Shown here one piece after another: positions 1 to 7,510 of a stretch of 64,000 bases of DNA; position 1 is the first letter of the stretch; each line of letters begins with the position of its first letter. A program made the position numbers and the translations under genes. The notes under the pieces are model-generated. The model was not told where the DNA came from. It saw only the letters and a list, made by a program, of their open reading frames with translations, and did no database searches. The stretch is taken from assembly GCA_964527835.1 (NCBI GenBank), contig CAZGNV010000019.1, positions 1 to 64,000 of the forward strand, written 5' to 3'. The DNA comes from JAFDCJ01 sp964527835. Its GTDB lineage: Bacteria > Desulfobacterota > Desulfobacteria > Desulfobacterales > JAFDCJ01.

Positions 1-51
1 GTCCTGGCATTTTTTACCGTTAGACTTGGGTCATCGATGTCCTGGCATTTG
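1..51. repeat. Short direct repeat at the window edge
   Basis: The 12-base string GTCCTGGCATTT occurs at positions 1 and 39, 38 bases apart. The first copy may continue beyond the window. It could be the edge of a larger mobile or repeated element, but nothing here shows which. Confidence 0.4.
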
Positions 52-69
52 ACAGGTATGAAACCATTT

Positions 70-161
70 CGCAGCAGCGTGCCCCTTGTTTGGGACGAGG
101 CCCTGTCAACTGCTAAATTGAATCGGTCCCGAGCCGATCATCCCAAACAAGGGACACTGCG
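70..161. repeat. Inverted repeat
   Basis: The arm at 85-95 (CTTGTTTGGGA) is perfectly complementary to TCCCAAACAAG at 141-151. Pairing continues outward with interruptions to CGCAG at 70-74 and CTGCG at 157-161. A smaller stem (ATCGG/CCGAT) lies in the loop. No T-tract follows either arm, so it is not an obvious terminator. It may be a further divergent palindromic element. Confidence 0.55.
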
Positions 162-279
162 AAAATAAGGTGTTGCTGAGAATCATACCGGTTTGCAGAA
201 AACACCATCCACCAGCCAATTCACGTCGGTTTTTATGGGCCGCAAGGTTATCAAAGTTCTGGTAAAAGAAACCAGACTG

Positions 280-460
280 AGCGCAATATGTATTTTGGTT
301 GAGCGTCATTGTCCATTTGGGGAGCAAAGCCAGCGCATCGGTGGGCGTTAAAAATTGCAAGCTGTTTGAGGAGCTTGCGACGAGTTCTTGCAATTTAGCC
401 AACCGATGCGCTGGCGCCCCAAATGGACACCAGAAGCGATGCCAAAATGCATATTGCGCG
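280..460. repeat. Long hairpin element, divergent member of the dispersed family
   Basis: Three nested stems are visible: GCGCAATATGTATTTTGG (280-297) with a near-perfect complement at 443-460; GTCCATTTGGGG...GCGCATCGGT (about 311-342) with its complement at 404-430; and ATTGCAAG/CTTGCAAT around the centre. The centre carries the family core CAAGCTGTTTGAGGAGCT followed by GCGACGAGTTCTTG. The outer and middle arms are unrelated in sequence to the three other long copies, yet pair just as well. There is no protein-coding signal. Confidence 0.7.
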
Positions 461-545
461 ACGCAAATCGCAACTTGCTGAGCAATTAAGATCCCGTTGC
501 ATCGGACATGTATTTATATGAAATACACGCGCTAAGCTTGAGCGA

Positions 546-1709
546 TTATCGACGCCAGAAGCGGTCCGAATTGCCCTTGCGGCCGTATCCCAGGACATCG
601 TCGCCCCACAAGAACAGCTTATCCAGCGGCCGCAGGCGGTTGATGCCCCAGCGCACCCAGTCGTGAAAAATACCGGCCGGTTTGTTGAAGGGGCAGACCC
701 GGATGCAGGTGGCGCAGTCCACCCCGTTGGCGGCCCAGAAGGCCAGGCAGGTTTCCGCATTGATGTGCCAGGTGTCGACACCGGGCCGGTTGGAAATGTT
801 GTGGGTTTTATCCGTGGGGTTGCCGTACATGATGGACTGACTCGGGCACTTGCGGGCGCATTTTTCACAGATCAGGCAAAAATCGCGCACCCCGAATTCG
901 ATGGGCCGGTCCGGCAGCAGCGGCAGATCGGTCAACACTTTGGCCAGGCGCACCCGGGGACCGTACCTGGGGGTGATCAGCAAGCCGTTGCGTGCAATTT
1001 CTCCCAGCCCGGCATCGATGGCCAGCGGAATGCTGCAGGCGGTGTCATTGCCGCAGGGGATGGCCTGAAAGCCCAGCCCGCGGATAAACTGAGCCAGCAA
1101 ACCCGCCGTGAAGGCCATCTGCGAATATCCCAGGCCGGTGGCCGCCGCGGCCGGATGGGCCGGCGCACAACTGATGCCCGCATAATCCATCTCGATGGCA
1201 ACCACCACCGCGCTGTCAATCTCAGCCGGCACCTCGTTGGCCGCCACCCGGCCGCCTTCAGAGGTGAGCAGGTAAGCCGGAGAATACAGCCAGCGGCGAT
1301 CCAGCTTGCAGATCCCCACCAGCGCGGCTCCGAAAAAAAAGGCCGTTTTCTTTACCTGCCGCGTGATGGCCGCCGGATCGTCGGTGGATATCTTCAGGCC
1401 GGGAGACACCCGGGGAAAGTCGAATTTTCCGTCCCAGTCCCAGCCATACAGCCCCATCCGGCCGCCGCGCACGCCCTGGGCACAGGTGTTTTCCAGGTGC
1501 CAGGCGGCGTTTACCATGGCCTGGTCTGCGAGCCGGTATCCCGGCCGGTCCTTGGGCATCACCCGGTCATAATAGAATTTTTTGCCCAACGCCCGCATTG
1601 GCGGATCCCAGAAGGGGCGCTTGAACATTTCGTTTTTCTGGTCAAAGGGCCGGACATCTCCGGTCACATACCGCTGCGCACCCTGATCAACATGGTTTAC
1701 CGTGTTCAT
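546..1709 (-). CDS. Reductive-dehalogenase-like Fe-S protein
   Basis: A 387-residue protein resembling the catalytic subunit of corrinoid-dependent reductive dehalogenases. The C-terminal third holds two ferredoxin-type motifs: CLICEKCARKCP near residue 280 and a CATCIRVCP motif after CLAFWAANG near residue 335, as expected for two 4Fe-4S clusters. There is no twin-arginine signal and no small membrane-anchor gene beside it, so it is probably cytoplasmic and may not be respiratory. Start: an in-frame frame extends to 1811, but ATG at 1709 has a clear AGAGAGGA site 6-7 bases upstream. Substrate unknown. A queuosine-reductase-like or other corrinoid Fe-S role is possible. The gene appears monocistronic. 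Confidence 0.7.
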   Translation of the reverse strand: MNTVNHVDQGAQRYVTGDVRPFDQKNEMFKRPFWDPPMRALGKKFYYDRVMPKDRPGYRLADQAMVNAAWHLENTCAQGVRGGRMGLYGWDWDGKFDFPRVSPGLKISTDDPAAITRQVKKTAFFFGAALVGICKLDRRWLYSPAYLLTSEGGRVAANEVPAEIDSAVVVAIEMDYAGISCAPAHPAAAATGLGYSQMAFTAGLLAQFIRGLGFQAIPCGNDTACSIPLAIDAGLGEIARNGLLITPRYGPRVRLAKVLTDLPLLPDRPIEFGVRDFCLICEKCARKCPSQSIMYGNPTDKTHNISNRPGVDTWHINAETCLAFWAANGVDCATCIRVCPFNKPAGIFHDWVRWGINRLRPLDKLFLWGDDVLGYGRKGNSDRFWRR

Positions 1710-1814
1710 GGTTTCCTCTCTGTCCAATATTATTTCCCGGCAATGCCTTATCCGCCTGGAATAAAGATTGCTGATCTTCGATACCTCCGGACAGTGCAAA
1801 GTGCAAGTCAATTA

Positions 1815-1871
1815 TGATGAAGCCGTAAAAAGTCGATTTTCTCGCTTGAACAAGCCTTTTCGGGACCGTCA
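1815..1871. repeat. Short derivative of the dispersed hairpin family
   Basis: It begins TGATGAAGCCGTAAAAAGT, continues with the outer-arm sequence ATTTTCTCGCTTGAACAAGC and ends CGGGACCGTCA. It has both family ends but lacks the middle stem and core, as an internal deletion derivative would. It lies between the divergently oriented dehalogenase-like and GlcD-like genes. Confidence 0.6.
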
Positions 1872-2011
1872 ATTATTTCCCTCGGCTATATTTCGCTTTG
1901 CGCCCCGGCTCGCTTTTAACGGCGAGTTATGCTATAAAAAGTTGCACCGCCGGGCGCGCCCAGGATCGCCGGCAAAGGTCCAAAAACCCATTAGGGAGGA
2001 GGTTTTCTCAA

Positions 2012-3397
2012 GTGAATTTCAACCCGCTCAATGACACCCACATCCACAATCTGCTGGCCATGGTGGCTGAGGACCGCTTTTCCACCGGTCAATCGGTGCT
2101 GGACCTGCATGCCAAAGACGAGTCCCACCACCGGCCCTGCCGACCCGAGGCCGTGATCTGGCCGGTGGAGCGCAATGAAGTGGCCCGGATCCTCAAATAT
2201 GCAAACGACCACCGGCTGCCGGTGACCGGCTGGGGATCGGGCTCCAGCCTGGAGGGCAATCCCATTCCGGTCCGGCAGGGCCTGGTGCTGGATTTTTCCC
2301 GCATGAACCGGATACTGGATATTCGCACCGAGGACTTTCAGGCGGATGTCGAGCCCGGGCTGGTCTACCAGGACTTGAATGCGAAGCTGCGGCACACCGG
2401 GCTGTTTTTCCCCCCGGATCCCGGTGCACGGGCCACCCTGGGGGGCATGATCGCCAACAATGCCAGCGGCATCCGCACCATCTACTACGGCTCCACCAAG
2501 GACTATGTGCTGCGGCTGTCCGTTGTGCTGGCCAACGGCGAAATCATCGAGCTGGGAACCCGGGCCAGCAAAACCTCTTCGGGCTACGACCTGATCCGGC
2601 TGTTTGTGGGCTCCGAGGGAACCCTGGGCATCGTGGTAGAGGCCACCGTGCGCCTGGCCGGGCTGCCGGCCGAGTTTTCGGCCGCCGTGGCCACCTTTGC
2701 CTCGGTGGAAGACGCCGGCAAGGCGGTCTTTGAAATCATGCGCAGCGGACTGCAGCCGGCAGCCCTCGAACTGCTGGGACCCGAGTGTGTCGCCTTGATG
2801 AACCGGGAGGAAAACCTGACGCTGGCCATCGCCCCCACCCTGTTCATGGAATTTCATGGATCCACCACCGGCCAGCTGGCCGAGGTGCTGGAGATGGCCG
2901 CCGAGATCTGCAACAGCTTGGGGTGCCGCCGGTTCGAGCCGGGGGTCGGCCGCGCGGAGCGCGACCGCATTTTCAAGGCCCGCCACGCCCTGGGGGAAAT
3001 GATCATCCGCAATCATCCCGACAGCCATGTCCTGGTGATGGATGTCGCAGTTCCCGTCACCGCCTACTCGCCGCTGATCAGCGCCATCCGCCAGGAACTC
3101 ACGGGCACGGGCCTGGTCAGCTATTACCTCAGCCATGCCGGAAACGGCAACGTGCACTTGAACATTGTCGGCAAAAAGGGCGATGCCCGGCAGTGGGAAC
3201 TGATCAATGGCATCGTCGAGCGCCTGGTGACCCGCTCACTGGAGCTGGGCGGCACGGCCACCGGCGAGCATGGAATCGGCTTGGGCAAACGCAAGTTCAT
3301 GACCGCCGAGCACGGCTCCAGCCTGCAGTGGATGCAACGCATCAAAAACCTTTTTGACCCCAACGGAATCTTAAACCCGGGCAAAATATTTCCCTAA
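2012..3397 (+). CDS. FAD-linked D-lactate/glycolate dehydrogenase
   Basis: A 461-residue flavoprotein of the GlcD/LDHD family, oxidising a 2-hydroxy acid such as D-lactate or glycolate to the 2-oxo acid and passing electrons to a carrier. The FAD-binding type-4 domain (about residues 45-220) has TGWGSGSSLEGN and PDPGARATLGGMIANNASG. The C-terminal FAD-oxidase domain ends in GEHGIGLGKRKF and LFDPNGILNPGKIF, both family hallmarks. Start: GTG at 2012 is preceded by AGGAGG at 1996-2001; the in-frame upstream extension to 1898 lacks a site and is discarded. No Fe-S partner subunit (GlcF type) is adjacent, so the acceptor is unclear. Confidence 0.87.
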   Translation: MNFNPLNDTHIHNLLAMVAEDRFSTGQSVLDLHAKDESHHRPCRPEAVIWPVERNEVARILKYANDHRLPVTGWGSGSSLEGNPIPVRQGLVLDFSRMNRILDIRTEDFQADVEPGLVYQDLNAKLRHTGLFFPPDPGARATLGGMIANNASGIRTIYYGSTKDYVLRLSVVLANGEIIELGTRASKTSSGYDLIRLFVGSEGTLGIVVEATVRLAGLPAEFSAAVATFASVEDAGKAVFEIMRSGLQPAALELLGPECVALMNREENLTLAIAPTLFMEFHGSTTGQLAEVLEMAAEICNSLGCRRFEPGVGRAERDRIFKARHALGEMIIRNHPDSHVLVMDVAVPVTAYSPLISAIRQELTGTGLVSYYLSHAGNGNVHLNIVGKKGDARQWELINGIVERLVTRSLELGGTATGEHGIGLGKRKFMTAEHGSSLQWMQRIKNLFDPNGILNPGKIFP

Positions 3398-3434
3398 AAA
3401 AACAGCCGCCCGGGTCCCATGGACCCGGGCGGCT
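3397..3434 (-). terminator. GC-rich hairpin, intrinsic terminator for the minus strand
   Basis: AGCCGCCCGGGTCC (3404-3417) pairs perfectly with GGACCCGGGCGGCT (3421-3434). An A-run at about 3396-3402 becomes a T-run after the hairpin on the minus strand, so it fits termination of the ClpP-like lipoprotein transcript. The hairpin may also slow plus-strand transcripts from the dehydrogenase gene. Confidence 0.75.
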
Positions 3435-3541
3435 ACTGAAGCCTATCCAAGGCATTGCGCCGGCTTTTCAGCTGCAGATAAGGAGAAGAACTTGAGTCGT
3501 TGCGGCACGACACCTTGCGGCTGCTGAATGTCCGCAGCGAT

Positions 3542-4279
3542 CTACTCGATGCTGTCCACCAGCCCCCACTCTTTGGCCCTTTCCACGCTGAACCAGGTGG
3601 TCTTGTTTTCCAGCTCTTCCCATTTTCCCTTGTCCAGCCTGGAATATTTAGCCAGTTTACCGATATAGCGATCGCGCAGCAGGTGCATCAGCTCGTTCTG
3701 GGAGCGGATATCGGACGCGGTTTCACGGCCGGGCCATTTCCACAAGGCGGCTTCGTGCACCATGAAAATCGTTCCCGGCGCGGCCAGACGCACGTCGCAG
3801 ACGGCAAAAACCGGCACCGCCGCACTGGCGATAATGCCCGAAGCATGGGCGGTGATCTTAAAGCCCTTGCGGCGGGCGCGCTCGATCTGGTCGGCCAGGG
3901 CCAGTCCGGAAAAAGCATCTCCGCCGGGAGAATTGATGAACAGGTTCACGTCCCGGATCTTGGTGTTGTTTTCCAGCACCACGAAGTCATTCCACAATCG
4001 CGTGACGTCGGCCACCGACAGTCCGGAAAAAATTTTAACAAACGCCTTGTCCTTGGAAATAAAAGACAGCTGCGACAGGCGGCCTTCCGGGTTGGGCACT
4101 TCCATGGACTTGTTGATCCGGTCAGTTTCGTCTTTTTTCTCAATGGAAACTTTCGCCGGATCGGCAGCCTGGACTTTTACAACGACTTCCTGGGGCGGCG
4201 GCGGTTCGCTGGACGGCAGGGTGGCGCATCCGGCCAGAAAAACAGCCGCTGCCAGTAATAAAGCAATTTTTTTTCCCAT
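3542..4279 (-). CDS. Lipoprotein with a ClpP-type serine protease fold
   Basis: A 245-residue protein with a lipoprotein signal (lipobox LAGC, Cys18) and a ClpP/crotonase-fold domain. The family landmarks are INSPGGDAFSGLALAD (about 115-130), the likely catalytic Ser152 in SGIIASAAVPV and His175 in FMVHEA. These match the ClpP pattern of an oxyanion-loop glycine pair, nucleophile Ser and His, so it is probably an active peptidase at the outer or inner membrane facing the periplasm. ClpP itself is cytosolic and unlipidated. SppA-type signal peptide peptidases are the nearest functional analogy, but this one is short and single-domain. RBS AAGGAG precedes the ATG. A minus-strand terminator hairpin lies downstream. 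Confidence 0.72.
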   Translation of the reverse strand: MGKKIALLLAAAVFLAGCATLPSSEPPPPQEVVVKVQAADPAKVSIEKKDETDRINKSMEVPNPEGRLSQLSFISKDKAFVKIFSGLSVADVTRLWNDFVVLENNTKIRDVNLFINSPGGDAFSGLALADQIERARRKGFKITAHASGIIASAAVPVFAVCDVRLAAPGTIFMVHEAALWKWPGRETASDIRSQNELMHLLRDRYIGKLAKYSRLDKGKWEELENKTTWFSVERAKEWGLVDSIE

Positions 4280-4287
4280 GACTCAAT

Positions 4288-4344
4288 CTCCTTGCTAGTT
4301 ATTTATTGCTGATCGCAATGACTTTGCCATATGTAACTAGCAAG
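4288..4344 (-). promoter_or_regulatory. Leader inverted repeat abutting the ribosome-binding site
   Basis: CTTGCTAGTTA (4291-4301) is an exact inverted repeat of TAACTAGCAAG (4334-4344). In the transcript of the ClpP-like lipoprotein the 3' arm ends in CAAG immediately before GAG of the Shine-Dalgarno site AAGGAG. Forming the stem would therefore tie up half the ribosome site. A smaller TTGC/GCAA stem lies in the loop. This suggests translational control. Confidence 0.45.
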
Positions 4345-4498
4345 AAGCATACCAGTTGTTTTTGTGGGAGGAGTTTAAAAATAATTTAATTGAATACGGC
4401 AAGTTAGACAAGAATTCGAGGCGAGCGGGACCGTCAGTAAATAAATGTGGTTTAGAAGGTCACCGATTTGACGGCCACAGTCAAACAATCAACCCGGC

Positions 4499-5044
4499 TT
4501 AGCGGTTCAGCAGCCGGAAGCTCTGGACCATCGCCTTAAAGGCGTCGATTTCCTTGTTAAAGTATTGACGCGTCGCGTTGTAGCGCAGGCTGTAAAACGA
4601 GCTGCCGCGGATAAATCCGTAGTATAGAGTTTGGTATGCCGATCCTTTTTTACTGCCGTATGTAAATAAAAGCTTGAACCCGGCATTGCCGTCGATTATG
4701 GCGGGGGCGTTTTGCAGAACCTTGAAATTCAGAACGTTGCGGTCGGAGGCAATTTCGTCGATAATGATGCCGGCTGCTTCCTGGGGCAGCATCCCCGGTT
4801 TGATCGTTTTTTTCGTATGCCGGAAAGGCCGGCTGACGGGACGCTGCTGAATGAGCACATACTGTTTGAAAGCGCCATCTCTGGTGATCAGGTATTGATT
4901 GATGCGCGCCGGTTTCCACCACCCGGCGGGGATTTCAATGCTGAAGTCCGATCCGGGCAGATCCTTGAGGCTGCGCTGCTGGGCCATGGAGGCGCAACTG
5001 GAGATAAAAAACAACAGCAACAGCAGGATGCTTGATTTTTTCAT
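4499..5044 (-). CDS. Small lipoprotein, function unknown
   Basis: A 181-residue protein with a signal peptide and lipobox (FFISSCAS, Cys near residue 17). The mature part contains FSIEIPAGWWKP and two aromatic-rich beta-type stretches near the C terminus (YQTLYYGFIRGSSFYSLRY), reminiscent of PsbP/MOG1-like or DUF1795-type periplasmic folds; this resemblance is only suggestive. Start ATG at 5044 is chosen because GGGAGG lies just upstream and the codon overlaps the TAA stop of the preceding M48 protease gene (TAATG), indicating translational coupling. It probably works with that protease in the cell envelope. Confidence 0.6.
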   Translation of the reverse strand: MKKSSILLLLLFFISSCASMAQQRSLKDLPGSDFSIEIPAGWWKPARINQYLITRDGAFKQYVLIQQRPVSRPFRHTKKTIKPGMLPQEAAGIIIDEIASDRNVLNFKVLQNAPAIIDGNAGFKLLFTYGSKKGSAYQTLYYGFIRGSSFYSLRYNATRQYFNKEIDAFKAMVQSFRLLNR

Positions 5045-6219
5045 TATCCCTCCCGGTTGGTGCTGCATTGGGCCAGATAGTCTTCGACGTATGCCCGGTC
5101 AGGGCTGTCCGGAGCCAGCGCCAGGCAAGCTCGAAAGTATTTTTGGGCCAGCAGCCGGTGCCCCTGTTTGTAGTGAATCATGCCCATGGCCTGAAACGCT
5201 TCGGCATACGCAGGCTCCAGGGCCACGGCCTTTGCGTACCACTTCAGCGCGGCTGCATCGTCACCGGGTGCGGCGCGCTGGCGCAGTATTTCCCCGCAAA
5301 GATAACTCGCCCGGGCATTGTCCGGATGGGCCCGCAAGTATTTTCCCACCCCCCGCAAAGCCGCGGCAAATCGTCCCTGCTGCAGGTCCAGGCGCACGTT
5401 GACCAACATCAGACGTTTGAGCTGCGCTCTGAGCTGCGCCCCGTTGGCAGCCCCGCGGGTCTGCGCGTTGAATTCGGATGCCAGCCAGCCGCCGATGTTG
5501 TCGATGCGCTGCTGCACATTGGGATGGGTGCCGAAAAAAAAAGGCTCCTTGATCCCTTCGGATTCAATTTCACGGCTCAGATGCCTGAAAAGCGCCAAGG
5601 CTTGTCTAGTATCATAGCCTGCTTTGGCCACCAGGTCAAGGCCGACGCGATCGGCTTCGGTTTCAAGCTCGCGGGTGTAACCGTTTACAGCCGCCAGGGA
5701 AGCAGTGCGGCCTAAAACCCGGGCCAAGGCACCGATGGCCGGAATTTTGCCCAAGGTTTGCTCAAAGGCGGCCATGTACCCGGGGCGATCGTTGACCAGC
5801 CGCATCACTTTCAACGCATGCCGGTGGGTGCAATGGGTCATTTCATGGGCCAGCAGGGCTGCCAGCTGGGCCTCGTTGTCCATTTGCGCCAGGATCCCGG
5901 TGTGCAGATAAATGGCACCGTGGGGCAGGGCAAAGGCGTTCAGGTGAGGATCCTTGATGACCTTGACCCGAAATGCAATGTCCGGGTTACCGCTGTGGGC
6001 CTGAAGTTTGGCGACGATGCGGTTGAGATAGTTTTCAAGCTGAAAATCGTCATACAGCAGTCCGCTGGCGTCGATCTTGTGCTGTTCTTTCCGTGCGTCG
6101 CGCCACAGGATTTTTTCATCGTCGCGCAGCACCGGATTTTCGTTTACCGGTGCCCGGCGCGGCATCGTACATGCAGCCAGCAGACAGAAAGCGGCAACAA
6201 GTAAAATTGTATTTTTCAT
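5044..6219 (-). CDS. M48-family metalloprotease lipoprotein with TPR tail
   Basis: A 391-residue lipoprotein (LLAACT, Cys17) with a peptidase M48 domain and C-terminal TPR repeats, the architecture of BepA/YfgC-type periplasmic proteases that check outer-membrane protein assembly. The zinc motif is HEMTH (His125, Glu126, His129), and the downstream ligand region is ELETEAD (about 184-190). TPR-like helices occupy roughly residues 280-385. Start: ATG at 6219 gives a clean lipoprotein signal with AAGGA upstream; the frame extends to 6282 without a better site. It overlaps the next lipoprotein gene by one base. Confidence 0.85.
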   Translation of the reverse strand: MKNTILLVAAFCLLAACTMPRRAPVNENPVLRDDEKILWRDARKEQHKIDASGLLYDDFQLENYLNRIVAKLQAHSGNPDIAFRVKVIKDPHLNAFALPHGAIYLHTGILAQMDNEAQLAALLAHEMTHCTHRHALKVMRLVNDRPGYMAAFEQTLGKIPAIGALARVLGRTASLAAVNGYTRELETEADRVGLDLVAKAGYDTRQALALFRHLSREIESEGIKEPFFFGTHPNVQQRIDNIGGWLASEFNAQTRGAANGAQLRAQLKRLMLVNVRLDLQQGRFAAALRGVGKYLRAHPDNARASYLCGEILRQRAAPGDDAAALKWYAKAVALEPAYAEAFQAMGMIHYKQGHRLLAQKYFRACLALAPDSPDRAYVEDYLAQCSTNREG

Positions 6220-6370
6220 CCACTGGTCCTTGAAAAACCGACTGGCGAGCAAGATGGAGGTGTTCGGCCGCACAGAGATCATGTAGTATCTATCGGCCTG
6301 TGGGAGGGCAAACTTTAGCTGCTTTTGACCACCAATCAGATTTTTCTATGGACTTTTTGGATACGGTGTT

Positions 6371-6376
6371 TATAAT
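6371..6376 (+). promoter_or_regulatory. Possible -10 box upstream of the small lipoprotein
   Basis: A perfect TATAAT stands at 6371-6376, with a weak -35 (TGGACT, 6348-6353) at 17-base spacing. It lies 70 bases before the ATG of the 71-residue lipoprotein. Confidence 0.4.
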
Positions 6377-6445
6377 AGGCCAAAGGTTAAAACAGTCGGG
6401 GGGATCAAGTTCGATTCTGTTTTAATTCAGAAAGGAGGGTTGGTT

Positions 6446-6661
6446 ATGAAAAAATTGATTCTTTTGTTGGTGGCCGCCGTTTTTTTGGCCGGGATGGTGG
6501 GCTGCAGTGCCGAATGGTACAAGCACGACACCATTTACAAAACCAATGACCACATGTATTTCAGCTGGTGGGGATACAAAAATCCCTCTGCGGAGGATGC
6601 CCAGAAATCCCAGCAGGAAGGATGGTGGGGCGAGGAAGTGCCCTACATTCCCGCACAGTAA
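6446..6661 (+). CDS. Tiny lipoprotein, function unknown
   Basis: A 71-residue protein with a lipoprotein signal (LAGMVGCSAEW, Cys near residue 20) and a mature part of only about 50 residues, rich in Trp and Tyr (EWYKHD, FSWWGY, GWWGEE). No family recognised. Start: ATG at 6446, six to seven bases after a strong AAAGGAGGG site; an in-frame TTG at 6440 overlaps that site and is unlikely. It stands alone between divergent and convergent neighbours. Confidence 0.65.
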   Translation: MKKLILLLVAAVFLAGMVGCSAEWYKHDTIYKTNDHMYFSWWGYKNPSAEDAQKSQQEGWWGEEVPYIPAQ

Positions 6662-6908
6662 CTCCCATGCGGGTTGAATGACCTGCATTTGTATTCCGAC
6701 AGAAAATCCCCGGGATGGCAGGTTGCGGTCACGGATGGAACCTGACTGGCAACCTGACTCCGTGAACCCACAGCGCGTTGCCGCTAAAAAGTTTGCGGGA
6801 CAACACCCGCGAGGAATTATATACCGTGCCGGATGGCAACTGCCACCCGGGGAAATGGCGGCGGGGTGCAACGGTACCGACCTGGCCCTTTAATAGAAAG
6901 GTTGCCGC

Positions 6909-7439
6909 CTACAGCCTTTCTTTAAAGGCGTCAAGGGCCGGCTGCAGCAAACGACGGATAAACACCTGCTTATCGCCGTCGGCAAGGGCGGTGTAGCTGG
7001 CATATTCCGGATGCGACTGGGCCAGCTCCGGTACTTTTTGCCGACAGCGCCCGGCAATTCTGTCAAAATCCTGCACCAGTTCAAACAGAGCAAATTTTTC
7101 GGCTTCAAAGCCCTCGATCCACCCCAGGCGACGCATCATTTCAAATCGCATCTGATCTGCCAAAAAAAGGTGAATATCCACCACTCGCATCTGATTGCGG
7201 TTGTTCAGGTAATGAAACTTGGCAGCGGGACCCAGCTCCAGCACCCCCATGATGAATTCGTAATAGGCCACCGAACTCAGTTCACCCGGCTGTGCCAGCC
7301 AGTACAACGTTGGGTCTGAAAGATCTGTCAGACAGGTTTGCAGATCAAACGTTTCTGAAAACCGCCTGCGCCAGGGGCCGAAACACCGCTGCTCCATGGC
7401 CCGGGTACGGTATGCTTGAAGATCGACAACCTTTTTCAT
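6909..7439 (-). CDS. Conserved-looking hypothetical protein
   Basis: A 176-residue soluble, mostly helical protein starting MKKVVDLQAYRTRAMEQ. There is no signal peptide or membrane segment. I recognise no family. Codon use is like the neighbouring real genes and the protein is compact with evenly spread hydrophobics, so it is probably genuine. The short spacing (about 70 bases) to the upstream DsbD_2-type gene on the same strand allows cotranscription. Confidence 0.55.
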   Translation of the reverse strand: MKKVVDLQAYRTRAMEQRCFGPWRRRFSETFDLQTCLTDLSDPTLYWLAQPGELSSVAYYEFIMGVLELGPAAKFHYLNNRNQMRVVDIHLFLADQMRFEMMRRLGWIEGFEAEKFALFELVQDFDRIAGRCRQKVPELAQSHPEYASYTALADGDKQVFIRRLLQPALDAFKERL

Positions 7440-7510
7440 GGCAGTCTTGTATCAAAATTTTGCCCATTCGTCCAACGGAAGGCACATTGGGGAATATGTG
7501 AGTGCTGATC

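Larger units (their letters stand above)
1..545. other. Gene-free stretch with two palindromic structures
   Basis: I see no convincing gene here. Small open frames at 106-402 (minus) and 299-481 (plus) lie across inverted repeats and have low-complexity products resembling no family I know. The stretch holds a short direct repeat (1-51), an inverted repeat (70-161) and a large hairpin element (280-460). It separates the left edge from the reductive-dehalogenase-like gene, whose 3' end lies at 546. Confidence 0.5.

Noticed and set aside
106..481. Two small open frames in the left gene-free stretch
   Set aside because: Both overlap inverted repeats, lack ribosome sites and resemble no family.
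663..1817. A long plus-strand open frame opposite the dehalogenase-like gene
   Set aside because: Its product is low-complexity and Gly/Arg/His-rich with no family motif, and the minus-strand frame has clear Fe-S motifs and a ribosome site.
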